A stretch of DNA of 39,994 nucleotides. It comes from an uncultured Schlesneria sp. GTDB lineage: Bacteria; Planctomycetota; Planctomycetia; Planctomycetales; Planctomycetaceae. The stretch is from contig CAIULL010000267.1 in NCBI GenBank assembly GCA_903899985.1, positions 1 to 39,994 of the forward strand. Direction: 5' to 3'. The position numbers and the translations under genes are program-made. The notes under the pieces are model-generated. The model saw only the letters and a list, made by a program, of their open reading frames with translations. It did not search any database and was not told where the DNA came from. Of this stretch, positions 1 to 7,937 are shown piece by piece; the first letter of the stretch is position 1; every line of letters begins with the position of its first letter.

Positions 1-23
1 CCTCGCTCATGCATCCTTGCATG

Positions 24-83
24 TCGTGGCTCCTTGCCTAAATGGTTAGTTCGTAGTTTACCTAACCCTAGCAGGAGCCACGA
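24..83. repeat. Imperfect inverted repeat (hairpin)
   Basis: The arms TCGTGGCTCCTTGC (24-37) and GCAGGAGCCACGA (71-83) pair over 13 base pairs with one bulged T, around a 33-nt AT-rich loop. It lies just before a direct-repeat block, and no gene is visible in the first 560 bases. It could be a terminator of a gene lying left of the window or the end of a small non-autonomous element. There is no T-run, so a terminator role is uncertain. Confidence 0.5.
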
Positions 84-110
84 TTTTCATGAATATTGAA
101 CGGTATTGCG

Positions 111-464
111 TTTAACCCGCAGCCAGCGGCGCAGGCGAATCGGCGTCCAGCCGCTTTCTTCGAACGTTGCCTTATCCCCGACTTATCACACGTCCCAACG
201 AGATTTGACACCCCGGTTGACGGCAGTTCCGCCGCTTCGTTCCCGCTTCTCTGCGAGGCGCGGTTAAACGATAAGACTCCTGCTTTGTTTAACCCGCAGC
301 CAGCGGCGCAGGCGAATCGGCGTTCAGCCGATTTCTTCAAACGTTGCCGAGCAACAAGACGATCACGCACTGACCAAACGACAAATGACACCCCGGTTGA
401 CGGCAATTCCGCCGCTTTGTTCCCGCTTCTCTGCGAGGCGCGGTTTAACGATGAGACGCCAGCA
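111..464. repeat. Two-copy ~177-bp direct repeat
   Basis: Copy 1 (111 to ~284) and copy 2 (288 to ~464) align along their whole length. Both open with TTTAACCCGCAGCCAGCGGC and both end in a CTGCGAGGCGCGGTT(T/A)AACGAT block. The offset is 177 bases at the left and 180 at the right, so there is a small indel in the middle. Long open frames cross it on both strands, but they only encode the repeated peptide twice, have no usable ribosome binding site, and resemble nothing recognisable. I read the block as non-coding tandem duplication. Confidence 0.75.
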
Positions 465-490
465 CCTACTCGGTGTGCAGGTTAATTACG

Positions 491-510
491 TCCGCCCTTA
501 TAAGGGCGGA
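491..510. repeat. Perfect 20-bp palindrome
   Basis: TCCGCCCTTATAAGGGCGGA is a perfect palindrome about 50 bp beyond the stop codon of the minus-strand gene ending at 562. It could help end that transcript, but no T-tract follows it in the minus direction. An operator-like protein binding site is the alternative. Confidence 0.45.
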
Positions 511-561
511 ACAATTTCAAATCACAAACTTCCGGGACATGCCTTTTTTCAGTTGCCTGCG

Positions 562-1701
562 TCAATCATGATCGACACCGGCAAGTTCGTGCGTTTCCTT
601 CAGAGATTGTGTGGCGTGCCGATTCCCGTTTCGTTGATCGAATTGCTGGGTGAGTTTTTGTGCTTCGTTCTGATACCACGCGAAAAGTTCGGAAATGTCG
701 TACTTGGCATCCGGCCGGTATAGCGGATGTTCCGAGGGAAGCTGCAGCCGAACGGAACTGGTCGCTTTCCGGTTTTTGGTCTCCGAAGCATCGCTCGATA
801 CGTCCCTCATTTTTCCTTGAGCGAGTTTTTTGAGAAACGCCGAGGCGACGGCATTGAAACGCATACGCCGGAAGTGACATCCTGTTTTCAATGCCCAGAT
901 TGCATGCTTACTGAAGATTCTCTTTGCCCGCACCAGTGCGTTGGTGTGAGTGGCCAATAACAGGAACTCAGACACCTCACAAAGATGTTCTTCGTTCTTG
1001 GAAGTCAGACGGTAACCCTTTTCGGCGAATTTCACGGCGTCATCAATCCGTCCCAGACGCATTAGAGGGCGAATGATGTTCGCCAGAGTATTCTGGGGGA
1101 CCTCGGCACAAGCCAGCTTTCCTTCGAGGATCGGCCGGGCGATTTCCAGGGCTTTCTCATTTTGCCGAGTCTCTGCCCAGAAATAGACCTCAAAGTTGGT
1201 CTCACACGCTTCACAATCCTTCAATCCGTCCTTCAATGCGGGTCGCCACTTCAACATCTCGACCGCTGCAGCCTCAAAGTCACCCATCTCAGTAAGCATC
1301 TGCCAGCGTTTGTAAAACACAGGTCGTTGGCTATAGCCTGCCGCCTCAACTCGACGGCCCATGTCCGAAATCATCTCCAGGATCTGGGCCTTCGGAATCT
1401 GGGGAAGTTCGACCATCGGATTCAGAATCCACTTGTACTTCCACAGTAGGTCACGAGGATTGAGCGTGGCCCGATTTTGATCCGCATGTTTCAGATACGC
1501 GGCAAAAGCAACGATCGCTCGATCCCCCTGGCCATTGAACACGGCCGATTCAATCAAGTCCGACCGTAAGCGAAAGGCGACATCGAGCTCGCCATGGGCT
1601 TCCGCTTCGGCAATCGCTCGTTCAAAAGCTTCAATCTTCTGCAGGCCAGGAGGAAAACTCGATGCCTCGCTAATCAATTCCTCAAGTCGACTGTGGTTCA
1701 T
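562..1701 (-). CDS. Helical-repeat (TPR-like) protein, paralogue 1
   Basis: The 379-residue product has no signal peptide or membrane segment. It is rich in amphipathic helices with TPR-like spacing, for example LMRLGRIDDAVKFAEKGYRL near the middle, followed by a basic stretch with SVRLQLPSEHPLY towards the C-terminus. It is closely similar throughout to the product of 2007-3146, the same length within a few residues, so the two are tandem duplicates. I use the ATG at 1701 because it aligns with the paralogue start and has the same upstream GGAAAAGGAACG sequence; an earlier in-frame ATG at 1722 is less likely. Upstream lie an interrupted htpG-tail remnant and a twin-hairpin element, so this copy has lost the direct coupling to htpG that its paralogue keeps. 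No function is known to me; an alpha-solenoid protein-protein interaction role is inferred. Confidence 0.8.
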   Translation of the reverse strand: MNHSRLEELISEASSFPPGLQKIEAFERAIAEAEAHGELDVAFRLRSDLIESAVFNGQGDRAIVAFAAYLKHADQNRATLNPRDLLWKYKWILNPMVELPQIPKAQILEMISDMGRRVEAAGYSQRPVFYKRWQMLTEMGDFEAAAVEMLKWRPALKDGLKDCEACETNFEVYFWAETRQNEKALEIARPILEGKLACAEVPQNTLANIIRPLMRLGRIDDAVKFAEKGYRLTSKNEEHLCEVSEFLLLATHTNALVRAKRIFSKHAIWALKTGCHFRRMRFNAVASAFLKKLAQGKMRDVSSDASETKNRKATSSVRLQLPSEHPLYRPDAKYDISELFAWYQNEAQKLTQQFDQRNGNRHATQSLKETHELAGVDHD

Positions 1702-1970
1702 TCTCGTTCCTTTTCCCAGCAATCGATGACAAGTCTGTTGTCAAATCTTTCAGTTCGGGTTGTGTGCCACTGCATCAGAGTCTTCTTAAACGCAGTGTCT
1801 TCCCTTTTTTCGAGGAAATCGAAGAGCACTGCTTGACCGAGTACGGTCAAGCAGTGGCACAAGAATCTTTCGCTTTGACATGGCACCGGTTCAATCATCT
1901 CCAGAAGGGGGTCACGCAAGAGTCTTAGTTCTTCGGAATGACGCGGGTTATGCCTCCGGCAATATCGCAT
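1698..1970 (-). pseudogene. Duplicated 3' end of htpG, split by a repeat element
   Basis: Reading on the minus strand, residues like RHSEELRLLRDPLLEMIEPV correspond to the HtpG C-terminal stretch LRSEELKLMGDGLLGLIELV. The frame later closes with CWEKERE, matching the HtpG end REKERE. Between the two halves lies the ~97-bp twin-hairpin element at 1764-1860. This is therefore the tail of htpG carried along when the downstream helical-repeat gene was duplicated, and later hit by a mobile repeat. It is not expected to be a gene, although an open frame survives. Confidence 0.7.
1764..1860. repeat. Family A twin-hairpin element (copy 1)
   Basis: This 97-bp element has terminal inverted repeats GTGCCACTGC and GCAGTGGCAC. 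Each half folds on itself: the left half pairs CACTGC with GCAGTG around TCTTCTTAAAC, and the right half pairs CACTGCTTGACCG with CGGTCAAGCAGTG. It shares termini and layout with 14590-14689 and 21043-21140. It interrupts the duplicated htpG tail, which shows that it moved in after the duplication. Confidence 0.8.
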
Positions 1971-2006
1971 AACTTCAGGGGCACGGCTTTTTTTCAGTCT
2001 TCAGCG

Positions 2007-3146
2007 TCAATCTTGTTCGACACCAGCAAGGTCGTACGTTTCCTTCAGGCACTGCGTGGCGTATCGATTGCCGTTTCGTTGATCAAATTGCACGGCGAGT
2101 TTTCTCGCTTCGTTCTGATACCAGCCGGCGAGTACGGGAATGTCATACCTGGCATCAGGCTGGTACAGCGGATGTTCAGAGGGAAGCTGCATTCGAACAG
2201 AACTTGTTGCTTTCCTTTTTTTGACTTCCGAAACTTCGCTGGATGTTTCCTTCAGTTTTCCTTGAGCGAGTTTTTTAAGAAACGCTGAAGCGACGGAATT
2301 GAAACGTAGTCGCCGTGTGTAACAGCCTGTTTTCAATGCCCAGATTGCATGCTTACTAAAGATTCTCTTGGCACGCACCAGCGCGTTCGTGTGAGTGGCA
2401 ACGAGTAAGAACTCAGACACTTTCGTGAGAAATGCTTCGTTCTTGGACGTCATCCGGTAACCTCTTTCGGCAATTTTGACGGCGTCATCAATCCGCCCCA
2501 GACGCATTAAAGGGCGAATAACGTTACCAAGCGTATTCTGCGGAATCGCGGTGCAACTCAGCTTTCCTGTAAGGATCGGTCGGGCAATTTCCAGGGCTTG
2601 CTCATTATTCAAAGTCTCTGCCGAAAAATTGACCTCCGCGTTGGTCTCACACGCTTCGCAATCCTGCAATCCATCTTTCACTTCAGACCGCCACTTCGGG
2701 ATATCGGCCGCTGCGGCTTCAAAGTCACCCATCTCGGCAAGCACCCGCCAGCGAATGTAAAACGCCGGTCGCTGGCTATAGCCAGCGCTTTCCACCCGGC
2801 GACTCATGTCCGAAACCATGTCCAGGATCTTGGACTTCGAAATCTGGGGCAGTCCTGGCAGTGCATTGAGAATCCACTTGTATTTCCACAACAGGTCATG
2901 GGGATTGATTGTCTCCCAATTCTGATCCGCGTGTTTCAAATATGCGGCAAAAGCGACAATCGCTCGATCCCCCTGGCCATTGAAAATGGCCGATTCAATC
3001 AAGTCTGACCGTAACTTGAAGGCGGTATCGGCTTCGCCAAGGACATCCGCTTCGGCGATCGCTCGTTCAAAAGCTTCAATCTTCTGCAGGCCTGGAGGAA
3101 AACTCAACGCCTCGCCGATCAATTCCTCAAGTCGATTCTGACTCAT
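2007..3146 (-). CDS. Helical-repeat (TPR-like) protein, paralogue 2
   Basis: The product is 379 residues, soluble and helix-rich, and closely related to the protein of 562-1701. Its ATG overlaps the TGA of htpG in an ATGA arrangement, with GGAAAAGGAACG just upstream and inside the htpG reading frame, so translation is probably coupled to Hsp90 synthesis. TPR-like helix pairs are visible through the central part (AFKLRSDLIESAIFNGQGDRA; LMRLGRIDDAVKIAERGYR), and a conserved SSVRMQLPSEHPLY segment lies near the C-terminus. It matches no family I can name. Given the coupling, a role as partner, substrate adaptor or co-chaperone of HtpG is a reasonable inference, but nothing in the sequence proves it. 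Confidence 0.82.
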   Translation of the reverse strand: MSQNRLEELIGEALSFPPGLQKIEAFERAIAEADVLGEADTAFKLRSDLIESAIFNGQGDRAIVAFAAYLKHADQNWETINPHDLLWKYKWILNALPGLPQISKSKILDMVSDMSRRVESAGYSQRPAFYIRWRVLAEMGDFEAAAADIPKWRSEVKDGLQDCEACETNAEVNFSAETLNNEQALEIARPILTGKLSCTAIPQNTLGNVIRPLMRLGRIDDAVKIAERGYRMTSKNEAFLTKVSEFLLVATHTNALVRAKRIFSKHAIWALKTGCYTRRLRFNSVASAFLKKLAQGKLKETSSEVSEVKKRKATSSVRMQLPSEHPLYQPDARYDIPVLAGWYQNEARKLAVQFDQRNGNRYATQCLKETYDLAGVEQD

Positions 3147-4960
3147 TCACGTTCCTTTTCCCGGCCGTCAACCACCAGTTCAATTAACCCCAGAAGTCCA
3201 TCACCCATCAGTTTCAGTTCTTCGGAACGAAGCGGGTAATGCCCCAGCAACAAGGCTTGAACGTACAACATCTCAATCGCCTTTCGGACCAGTGACATAT
3301 CTTTCACATCCACCAGGCGACGAATCAGTCGATTGCGATAGTTCAAACAGAGTTGGGCCGTCGCCAGGGGAGTGCGACTGGCCGCCAGTCCGTCGAGAAC
3401 ACCCGACCAGAGATCGTCCGCCTGTTCGCGCGTCCGTTCCAGGTTTCGCTGAAATCCCGCCTCAGAACTGATCGTGTACAAAGTGGGCAATTGCTCGGGT
3501 TGAAACTTCCGGATTTCGGTCTGACAGCCATAACGCCTCAGAACCTGATCTGCTGTCCGTAACAGATCGAATACCTGATCGTGTTCGTTAACGGTTAACT
3601 CTTCAAACGAATCCGTCAGCTCCGACACATCGACGGGTTCGACTTGCCGATCAGGAAAGATCTCGGGCAGTTTTTCTAGCAAAGTTGTATCGTGAACGTA
3701 ACCACCATTCATCAGACAAAAATCCTGCGCGGCTGCGACCCCGGCAACCTGACGGAATTCATCCACCGTTCGGACATATTTCACGATCGGATGTTGTTTC
3801 AGATATTCCCCGAGCGTCATTTGACCGAGTGATGTCTGAAACGGCAGATAGTCGATAAACAGCTTGTAAAATTCGTCATCTTCCACCGCCAGCGATTTGA
3901 TTGCCAGAAAGTGCAGATCAATCAATTGATCCAACCGCTGACGGTCATTTCTGGCGAGATCCACCAGATAATTCCGCAGACAGTCACCCAGGTTGTCACG
4001 TGCTTCGGCCAGTCGCTGATCGTCATAAAACGATTCACGCGACGCGGTCGGTCGCAAAACGTGAGTGTTAATCACGCACTTCACGAAGAACGCCCAGTCG
4101 GGTAACAGCTTTTCTCCCGTCTCGCTCAGCAGCATCTGTTTCAGATAAACCCGGTGCGACTGTTTCGTTGCGAGACTCGCGGCATGCGGCAGGACAAACG
4201 CAATCCCATCGATGCCACCGATCTCAGATTTCAGGGGGATCGCATCGAAGAAATGCGTACCAAACACCTCATTCCCATACTCCAGATAGGCGACTTTACG
4301 CTCCTCATCACTGCGGTACGATTGATTCCACGGTGGGGGTTCGTTGATTGGCCGTTTTGAAGAACCCGCAACGACATCAACGGCGATCGGCAAATGGCGA
4401 CCGAATTTCTTCACATGTTCAAAAACAAAATCGGCATCGAACATCGCCTCACGCCCCGGCTTGGCCCGGAGATAGACCTGCGTTCCTGGCGCCAATTCGC
4501 GGTCCAGCGTTCGAAGGGAATAGGTCCCATCCGCTCGTCCCTTCCATTCAACGGCCGGTTGACCTGGCTTCACCGACCGTGTGATCAGGGTGATTTCGTC
4601 GGCGACGACAAAACACGAAAGCAGACCAATCCCGAATTGACCGATGAAATCGTCCCGGTCCAGCGATTCACGTTTCGACGATCGTCCAATTGTGGAAAGG
4701 AACTGGTGAATTTCTTCAGACGTCAAGCCGATCCCGTTGTCTGCCACAACCAGGGTTGGCGGCAACCCCCGTTTACCAGGGATCGTCTCGAACTGGACTG
4801 AACCGACATGACCTGACAGGGCCTGCGCGTGAGCAGTGATCGCGTCCACGGCATTCTGGAGTAACTCTCGTAAGAAAACCTCAGGACCGCTGTATAAGTG
4901 GTTCGATAACAGGTCGATGATGCCGCCCAGATCAACCTGAAACTTATGTTCGTCGGACAT
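3143..4960 (-). CDS. htpG: Hsp90-family molecular chaperone HtpG
   Basis: ATP-dependent cytosolic chaperone of the GHKL fold, 605 residues, slightly shorter than E. coli HtpG (624). The N-terminal ATP site is complete: RELLQNAVDA (31-40, with E32, N36 and D39), DNGIGLT (74-80) and GQFGIGLLS (107-115). The middle domain contains an Arg-bearing RPTASRESFYDDQ segment. The C-terminal dimerisation region is present, and the protein ends in a charged REKERE tail without the eukaryotic MEEVD motif. I start it at the ATG at 4960 (MSDEHKFQVDLG), the usual N-terminus of the family, rather than at 5044. Its stop overlaps the start of the helical-repeat gene at 3146. The last ~80 bp of the gene are duplicated at 1890-1970. 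Confidence 0.96.
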   Translation of the reverse strand: MSDEHKFQVDLGGIIDLLSNHLYSGPEVFLRELLQNAVDAITAHAQALSGHVGSVQFETIPGKRGLPPTLVVADNGIGLTSEEIHQFLSTIGRSSKRESLDRDDFIGQFGIGLLSCFVVADEITLITRSVKPGQPAVEWKGRADGTYSLRTLDRELAPGTQVYLRAKPGREAMFDADFVFEHVKKFGRHLPIAVDVVAGSSKRPINEPPPWNQSYRSDEERKVAYLEYGNEVFGTHFFDAIPLKSEIGGIDGIAFVLPHAASLATKQSHRVYLKQMLLSETGEKLLPDWAFFVKCVINTHVLRPTASRESFYDDQRLAEARDNLGDCLRNYLVDLARNDRQRLDQLIDLHFLAIKSLAVEDDEFYKLFIDYLPFQTSLGQMTLGEYLKQHPIVKYVRTVDEFRQVAGVAAAQDFCLMNGGYVHDTTLLEKLPEIFPDRQVEPVDVSELTDSFEELTVNEHDQVFDLLRTADQVLRRYGCQTEIRKFQPEQLPTLYTISSEAGFQRNLERTREQADDLWSGVLDGLAASRTPLATAQLCLNYRNRLIRRLVDVKDMSLVRKAIEMLYVQALLLGHYPLRSEELKLMGDGLLGLIELVVDGREKERE

Positions 4961-5015
4961 AAAAACTTGCTCACGCGAATTGCAGAGAATGGACGGAAGG
5001 GAAAGTTGAATACGG

Positions 5016-5044
5016 ATCAATGATTCTGTAAATGAGTGTGTCAA
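5016..5044 (-). promoter_or_regulatory. Candidate htpG promoter
   Basis: On the minus strand TTGACA (5039-5044) is followed after 17 bases by ATTGAT (5016-5021), about 55 bases upstream of the htpG ATG. The -35 box is consensus; the -10 box is poor. No CIRCE-type heat-shock inverted repeat is visible nearby. Confidence 0.4.
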
Positions 5045-5090
5045 CCAGAAACAGACGCGCCAAGCCTATAGCTGGTTCATTAAAGGTTCT

Positions 5091-5185
5091 GGGGTCGGGT
5101 GTTCAAATTTCAAAATTGGCACAAGGATGATTAGCCAATCCCAAGCCGGTTTCCTGCCAATTTTGAAATTTTAACACCCGACCCC
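5091..5185. repeat. Family B palindromic element, long-loop form
   Basis: The left arm begins GGGGTCGGGTGTTCAAATTT (5091-5119) and the right arm is its near-perfect reverse complement (5157-5185), giving a ~29-bp stem around a 37-bp spacer. The right arm is followed by CTCTT, as in the other copies. It lies between htpG (leftward) and the duplicated radical-SAM upstream region. The same arms recur at 6391-6430, 10205-10246 and 30777-30875. Confidence 0.8.
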
Positions 5186-5402
5186 CTCTTGCTGACGCTT
5201 CGACATGAAAATCGCCTCAAATCTGGAATCTCATCCAGTACATTCTCGATAAAACGTCTTAGAGTCGTAGATAATCATATCGGTAATCGAACGCTGTGAT
5301 TGTCTGTGCCCTTCTCACGAGATCGGAGAATCTGCCGTGAAGGCATTGAAGATCGGCCGATCGCCATGAGTGGGGTTCGTGCGTGGGACACGGAACTGCT
5401 GG
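5176..5402 (+). pseudogene. Duplicated 5' region and first codons of the radical SAM gene
   Basis: About 227 bases match 6421-6648 with only a handful of differences. They cover the upstream region and the first ~22 codons of the radical SAM gene. In this copy the possible ATG is ATC and one base is missing just before the GATCGCCATGAGTGG stretch, so the frame is broken, and homology stops abruptly at 5402. The stretch 5403-5542 shows no gene. It is a leftover of a segmental duplication on the far side of the toxin-antitoxin pair. Confidence 0.82.
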
Positions 5403-5542
5403 GCGAACGGCGTCAAGCCGATCACTTCAAACGTCGTGGTGGTTGGATGCTCACAGGACCATGATGATGTTTGTCGACTGAGGAAGTTGGCGACAAGACA
5501 TCCTCAATCGACGTTCAGGCTGCTGATCGAACATCCTGAAGA

Positions 5543-5905
5543 TCACGTCAAGCCGAGTGCTGCTTTCAGGCAATGATCGACATCCGACATCGTTCCTGCG
5601 GGTATCATACCGATCTTGCGCCGGATGAAACTTCGATCAATCGTCACCAAATTCTGAGCCTGAACCGCTGAGTCAAAAATCAGTCCGGCCTGTTTTCCGG
5701 CCTCCGATTGCACCGTGATGAGAAGTTCGGTCGAGCGACCGGACGTAAACCTTGTTTTACTCGTCATCAGAACCACGATCGTGTCGTCTAATCGTTGATT
5801 ATCAACATCGTTTTGCACAACGACACAAGGACGCACTTTTGACCCTGCCCGATCCGAATACGGATAATCAACCAGTACGACATCACCCCTTGAAACAGTG
5901 ATCAT
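5543..5905 (-). CDS. MazF/PemK-type endoribonuclease toxin
   Basis: 120 residues, the usual size for the family. The N-terminus has the MazF signature RGDVVLVDYPYSD, followed by KVRPCVVVQND, then a strand TIVVLMTSKTRF and the C-terminal part GLIFDSAVQAQNLVTIDRSFIRRKIG. MazF/PemK proteins cleave mRNA at short sequences and are neutralised by the partner antitoxin encoded just upstream. The ATG overlaps the antitoxin stop (ATGA), the normal antitoxin-toxin order. Nothing looks truncated, so the pair may be active. It lies between duplicated copies of the radical SAM upstream region, which suggests arrival by insertion or rearrangement. Confidence 0.88.
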   Translation of the reverse strand: MITVSRGDVVLVDYPYSDRAGSKVRPCVVVQNDVDNQRLDDTIVVLMTSKTRFTSGRSTELLITVQSEAGKQAGLIFDSAVQAQNLVTIDRSFIRRKIGMIPAGTMSDVDHCLKAALGLT

Positions 5906-6162
5906 TGCTGCTTTTGCTCATCGTAATTGTCGTAGGCATCCATTTCGGGATCATCCCATCCTGCCCGCACGCCTGCGTCATGCAGAATTTGACGTTGTTG
6001 TTCGATTGTCAGTGGCTCAACGTCGATCAATGACCTGAGTCGGTCAAACTGCTCGTCGGCAATCAAGACATAAACCCGCTGAGTTCGTGGATCGACAAAC
6101 CTGACGGGTGTGTCGCCCGAATGTTCTAACAGATCCTGTAATTCGGAGGGTAATGTGGTCAT
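5902..6162 (-). CDS. Antitoxin partner of the MazF-like toxin
   Basis: 86 residues. The first half (FVDPRTQRVYVLIADEQFDRLRSL) resembles the short N-terminal module of small planctomycete and cyanobacterial antitoxins. The C-terminal tail is strongly acidic and probably disordered (DDPEMDAYDNYDEQKQQ), as expected for the toxin-wrapping end of a MazE-type antitoxin. It precedes the toxin gene with a 4-base ATGA overlap. A classical AbrB-type or ribbon-helix-helix DNA-binding motif is not obvious, so autoregulation cannot be asserted from the sequence. Confidence 0.75.
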   Translation of the reverse strand: MTTLPSELQDLLEHSGDTPVRFVDPRTQRVYVLIADEQFDRLRSLIDVEPLTIEQQRQILHDAGVRAGWDDPEMDAYDNYDEQKQQ

Positions 6163-6250
6163 GTCACGAGTATATCATCAAACGATCGAACGAGGCTACG
6201 TGAACTATCCCGTTTGAATGTTTTCGAATCGAGAACAAGCGACCACTTTG

Positions 6251-6365
6251 TGCTCACACTTCGACTGGAAATCATGTCAATTTCGGAATCTGAACACGGA
6301 CGTTTCGACAAAACGTCTCAGATAGGCTGATAATCAAAAAGTGAGTGGCACGTTGTGATCGTCGC
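6251..6365. repeat. Old third copy of the radical SAM upstream segment
   Basis: This stretch aligns in patches with the segments at ~5190-5310 and ~6435-6555: TGCTCACACTTCGACTGGAA, then GAATCT, CGACAAAACGTCT, GATAATCA and TGTGAT(T/C)GTC in the same order and spacing. It is much more diverged than the other two copies, so it is an older duplicate. It also lies next to the antitoxin gene start and may carry that operon's promoter. Confidence 0.6.
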
Positions 6366-6390
6366 TACCGCATTCGAAGGGTGGTTCTGG

Positions 6391-6430
6391 CGTCGGGTGT
6401 TCAAATTTTGAAATTTGAACACCCGACCCC
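6391..6430. repeat. Family B palindrome, compact form
   Basis: The arms GTCGGGTGTTCAAATTT and AAATTTGAACACCCGAC are joined by a two-base centre, giving an almost perfect ~36-bp palindrome. The 3' side continues with CCCCTCTT, as in the other family members. It sits directly upstream of the radical SAM gene leader. Confidence 0.85.
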
Positions 6431-6581
6431 CTCTTGCTGACGCTTCGACATGAAAATCGCCTCAAATCTGGAATCTCATCCAGTACGTTCTCGACAAAAC
6501 GTCTTAGAGTCGTAGATAATCATATCGGTAATCGAACGCTGTGATTGTCCGTGCCCTTCTCACGAGATGGGAGAATCTGCC

Positions 6582-7937
6582 GTGAAGGCATTGAAGATCG
6601 GCCTGATCGCCATGAGTGGTGTTCGTGCGTGGGACACGGAACTGCTGGAACTGGGACTGAGCATGCCCGGTTTTGTCGAGCGAAAAGAGGTCATCGCGCA
6701 ATTGCCTAGCCTGGGCCTCTTGACGCTGGCGGGACTCACTCCCGCCTCTGACGAGATCACTTATCACGAAATCTTCGACTACGCGAAAGACTCGACGCCG
6801 GAAGACGACTTTGATCTGATCGCTATCTCCAGTTTTACGGCGCAGATCGAAGATGCCTATCGACTGGCTGATCAATTGCGTCAGCGTCGCAAGAGTGTGC
6901 GTATCGTACTCGGCGGACTGCATGTCAGTGCGATGCCGGATGAGGCATTACAACATGCTGACGCCATCGTGATCGGTGAGGCGGAAGAGACCTGGCCGCA
7001 GGTTGTTGAAGACGCTCGAAACGGTCGGCTGAAACGTGTCTACCGTCCTTCACGCCCATGGAATCTTGCCGAGACATTGACCCCTCGTTTCGATCTTTTG
7101 GACCCTGCGAAATACAATCGGATTACCGTGCAGACCTCGCGCGGCTGCCCCTGGAAATGTGACTTTTGCGCCAGTTCAATCCTGATCGCGCCTCGTTACC
7201 AGACGAAGCCAGTCGAGAGAGTTATCAAAGAAATCCGTCGGATCAAATCGATCTGGTCGCGTCCTTTTATCGAGTTCGCCGACGACAACACGTTTGTTCA
7301 AAAGGCTCATTCGAAAGATCTGATGCGGGCACTGATTCCCGAACAGATCCGATTCTTTACCGAAACGGATATTGGGTTCGGTGAGGATGATGAATTAATC
7401 TCGCTGGCTCGCGATGCCGGTTGCCGGCAGGTGCTGATTGGATTGGAAAGTCCGACAACGCTTGGCCTGGACGGGATGGAATTGCGGTCGAACTGGAAGT
7501 TGAAACAGCAGGATCGATATCTGGAAGCGATTCAGCGGATTCAGTCGGCAGGAATCACGGTCAACGGCTGCTTCATTCTTGGATTGGACGGACAAACGAC
7601 CGATGACTTCGATCGAGTTCTGGAGTTTGTCCGGCAATCGGGCTTGTATGAGGTTCAGGTCACGTTGCAGACTCCGTTTCCCGGCACACCGCTTTATGAT
7701 CGTTTGCGCCGGGAAGGGCGGTTGTTTGAAGATCGGTTCTGGGAAAAATGTACTCTGTTCGATCTGACTCACGAGCCACAGGGAATGACCGCGCCGGAAT
7801 TACGAGCCGGATTGATCCGGGTCAGTCAGTCCCTTTACAGCGAAGCAGCAACACATCACCGTCGTGAACAGTTCATCAACAAATTGCGAGATTCCAGTGT
7901 CATCAAACGACCAGAAGCCGCCCGAAACCGAGTGTGA
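6582..7937 (+). CDS. B12-binding-domain radical SAM protein
   Basis: About 451 residues. The N-terminal part (to ~160) is a cobalamin-binding-like Rossmann domain with IVLGGLHVSAMPDEAL and DAIVIGEAEETWP. The radical SAM core has TSRGCPWKCDFCAS, where the CX3CX2C cysteines bind the 4Fe-4S cluster, then GCRQVLIGLES and GITVNGCFILGLDGQT in the usual barrel positions. The substrate is not evident; relatives include methyltransferases and hopanoid or bacteriochlorophyll enzymes. I prefer the GTG at 6582, which has GGGAGA eight bases upstream, over the in-frame ATG at 6567, which overlaps that sequence. The gene end overlaps the next one by about 40 bases, so the following membrane protein is probably co-expressed. 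Confidence 0.9.
   Translation: MKALKIGLIAMSGVRAWDTELLELGLSMPGFVERKEVIAQLPSLGLLTLAGLTPASDEITYHEIFDYAKDSTPEDDFDLIAISSFTAQIEDAYRLADQLRQRRKSVRIVLGGLHVSAMPDEALQHADAIVIGEAEETWPQVVEDARNGRLKRVYRPSRPWNLAETLTPRFDLLDPAKYNRITVQTSRGCPWKCDFCASSILIAPRYQTKPVERVIKEIRRIKSIWSRPFIEFADDNTFVQKAHSKDLMRALIPEQIRFFTETDIGFGEDDELISLARDAGCRQVLIGLESPTTLGLDGMELRSNWKLKQQDRYLEAIQRIQSAGITVNGCFILGLDGQTTDDFDRVLEFVRQSGLYEVQVTLQTPFPGTPLYDRLRREGRLFEDRFWEKCTLFDLTHEPQGMTAPELRAGLIRVSQSLYSEAATHHRREQFINKLRDSSVIKRPEAARNRV

Noticed and set aside
96-485. 129-codon open frame and an overlapping 112-codon reverse frame
   Set aside because: Both only translate the 177-bp direct repeat twice, with no ribosome binding site or recognisable protein features.
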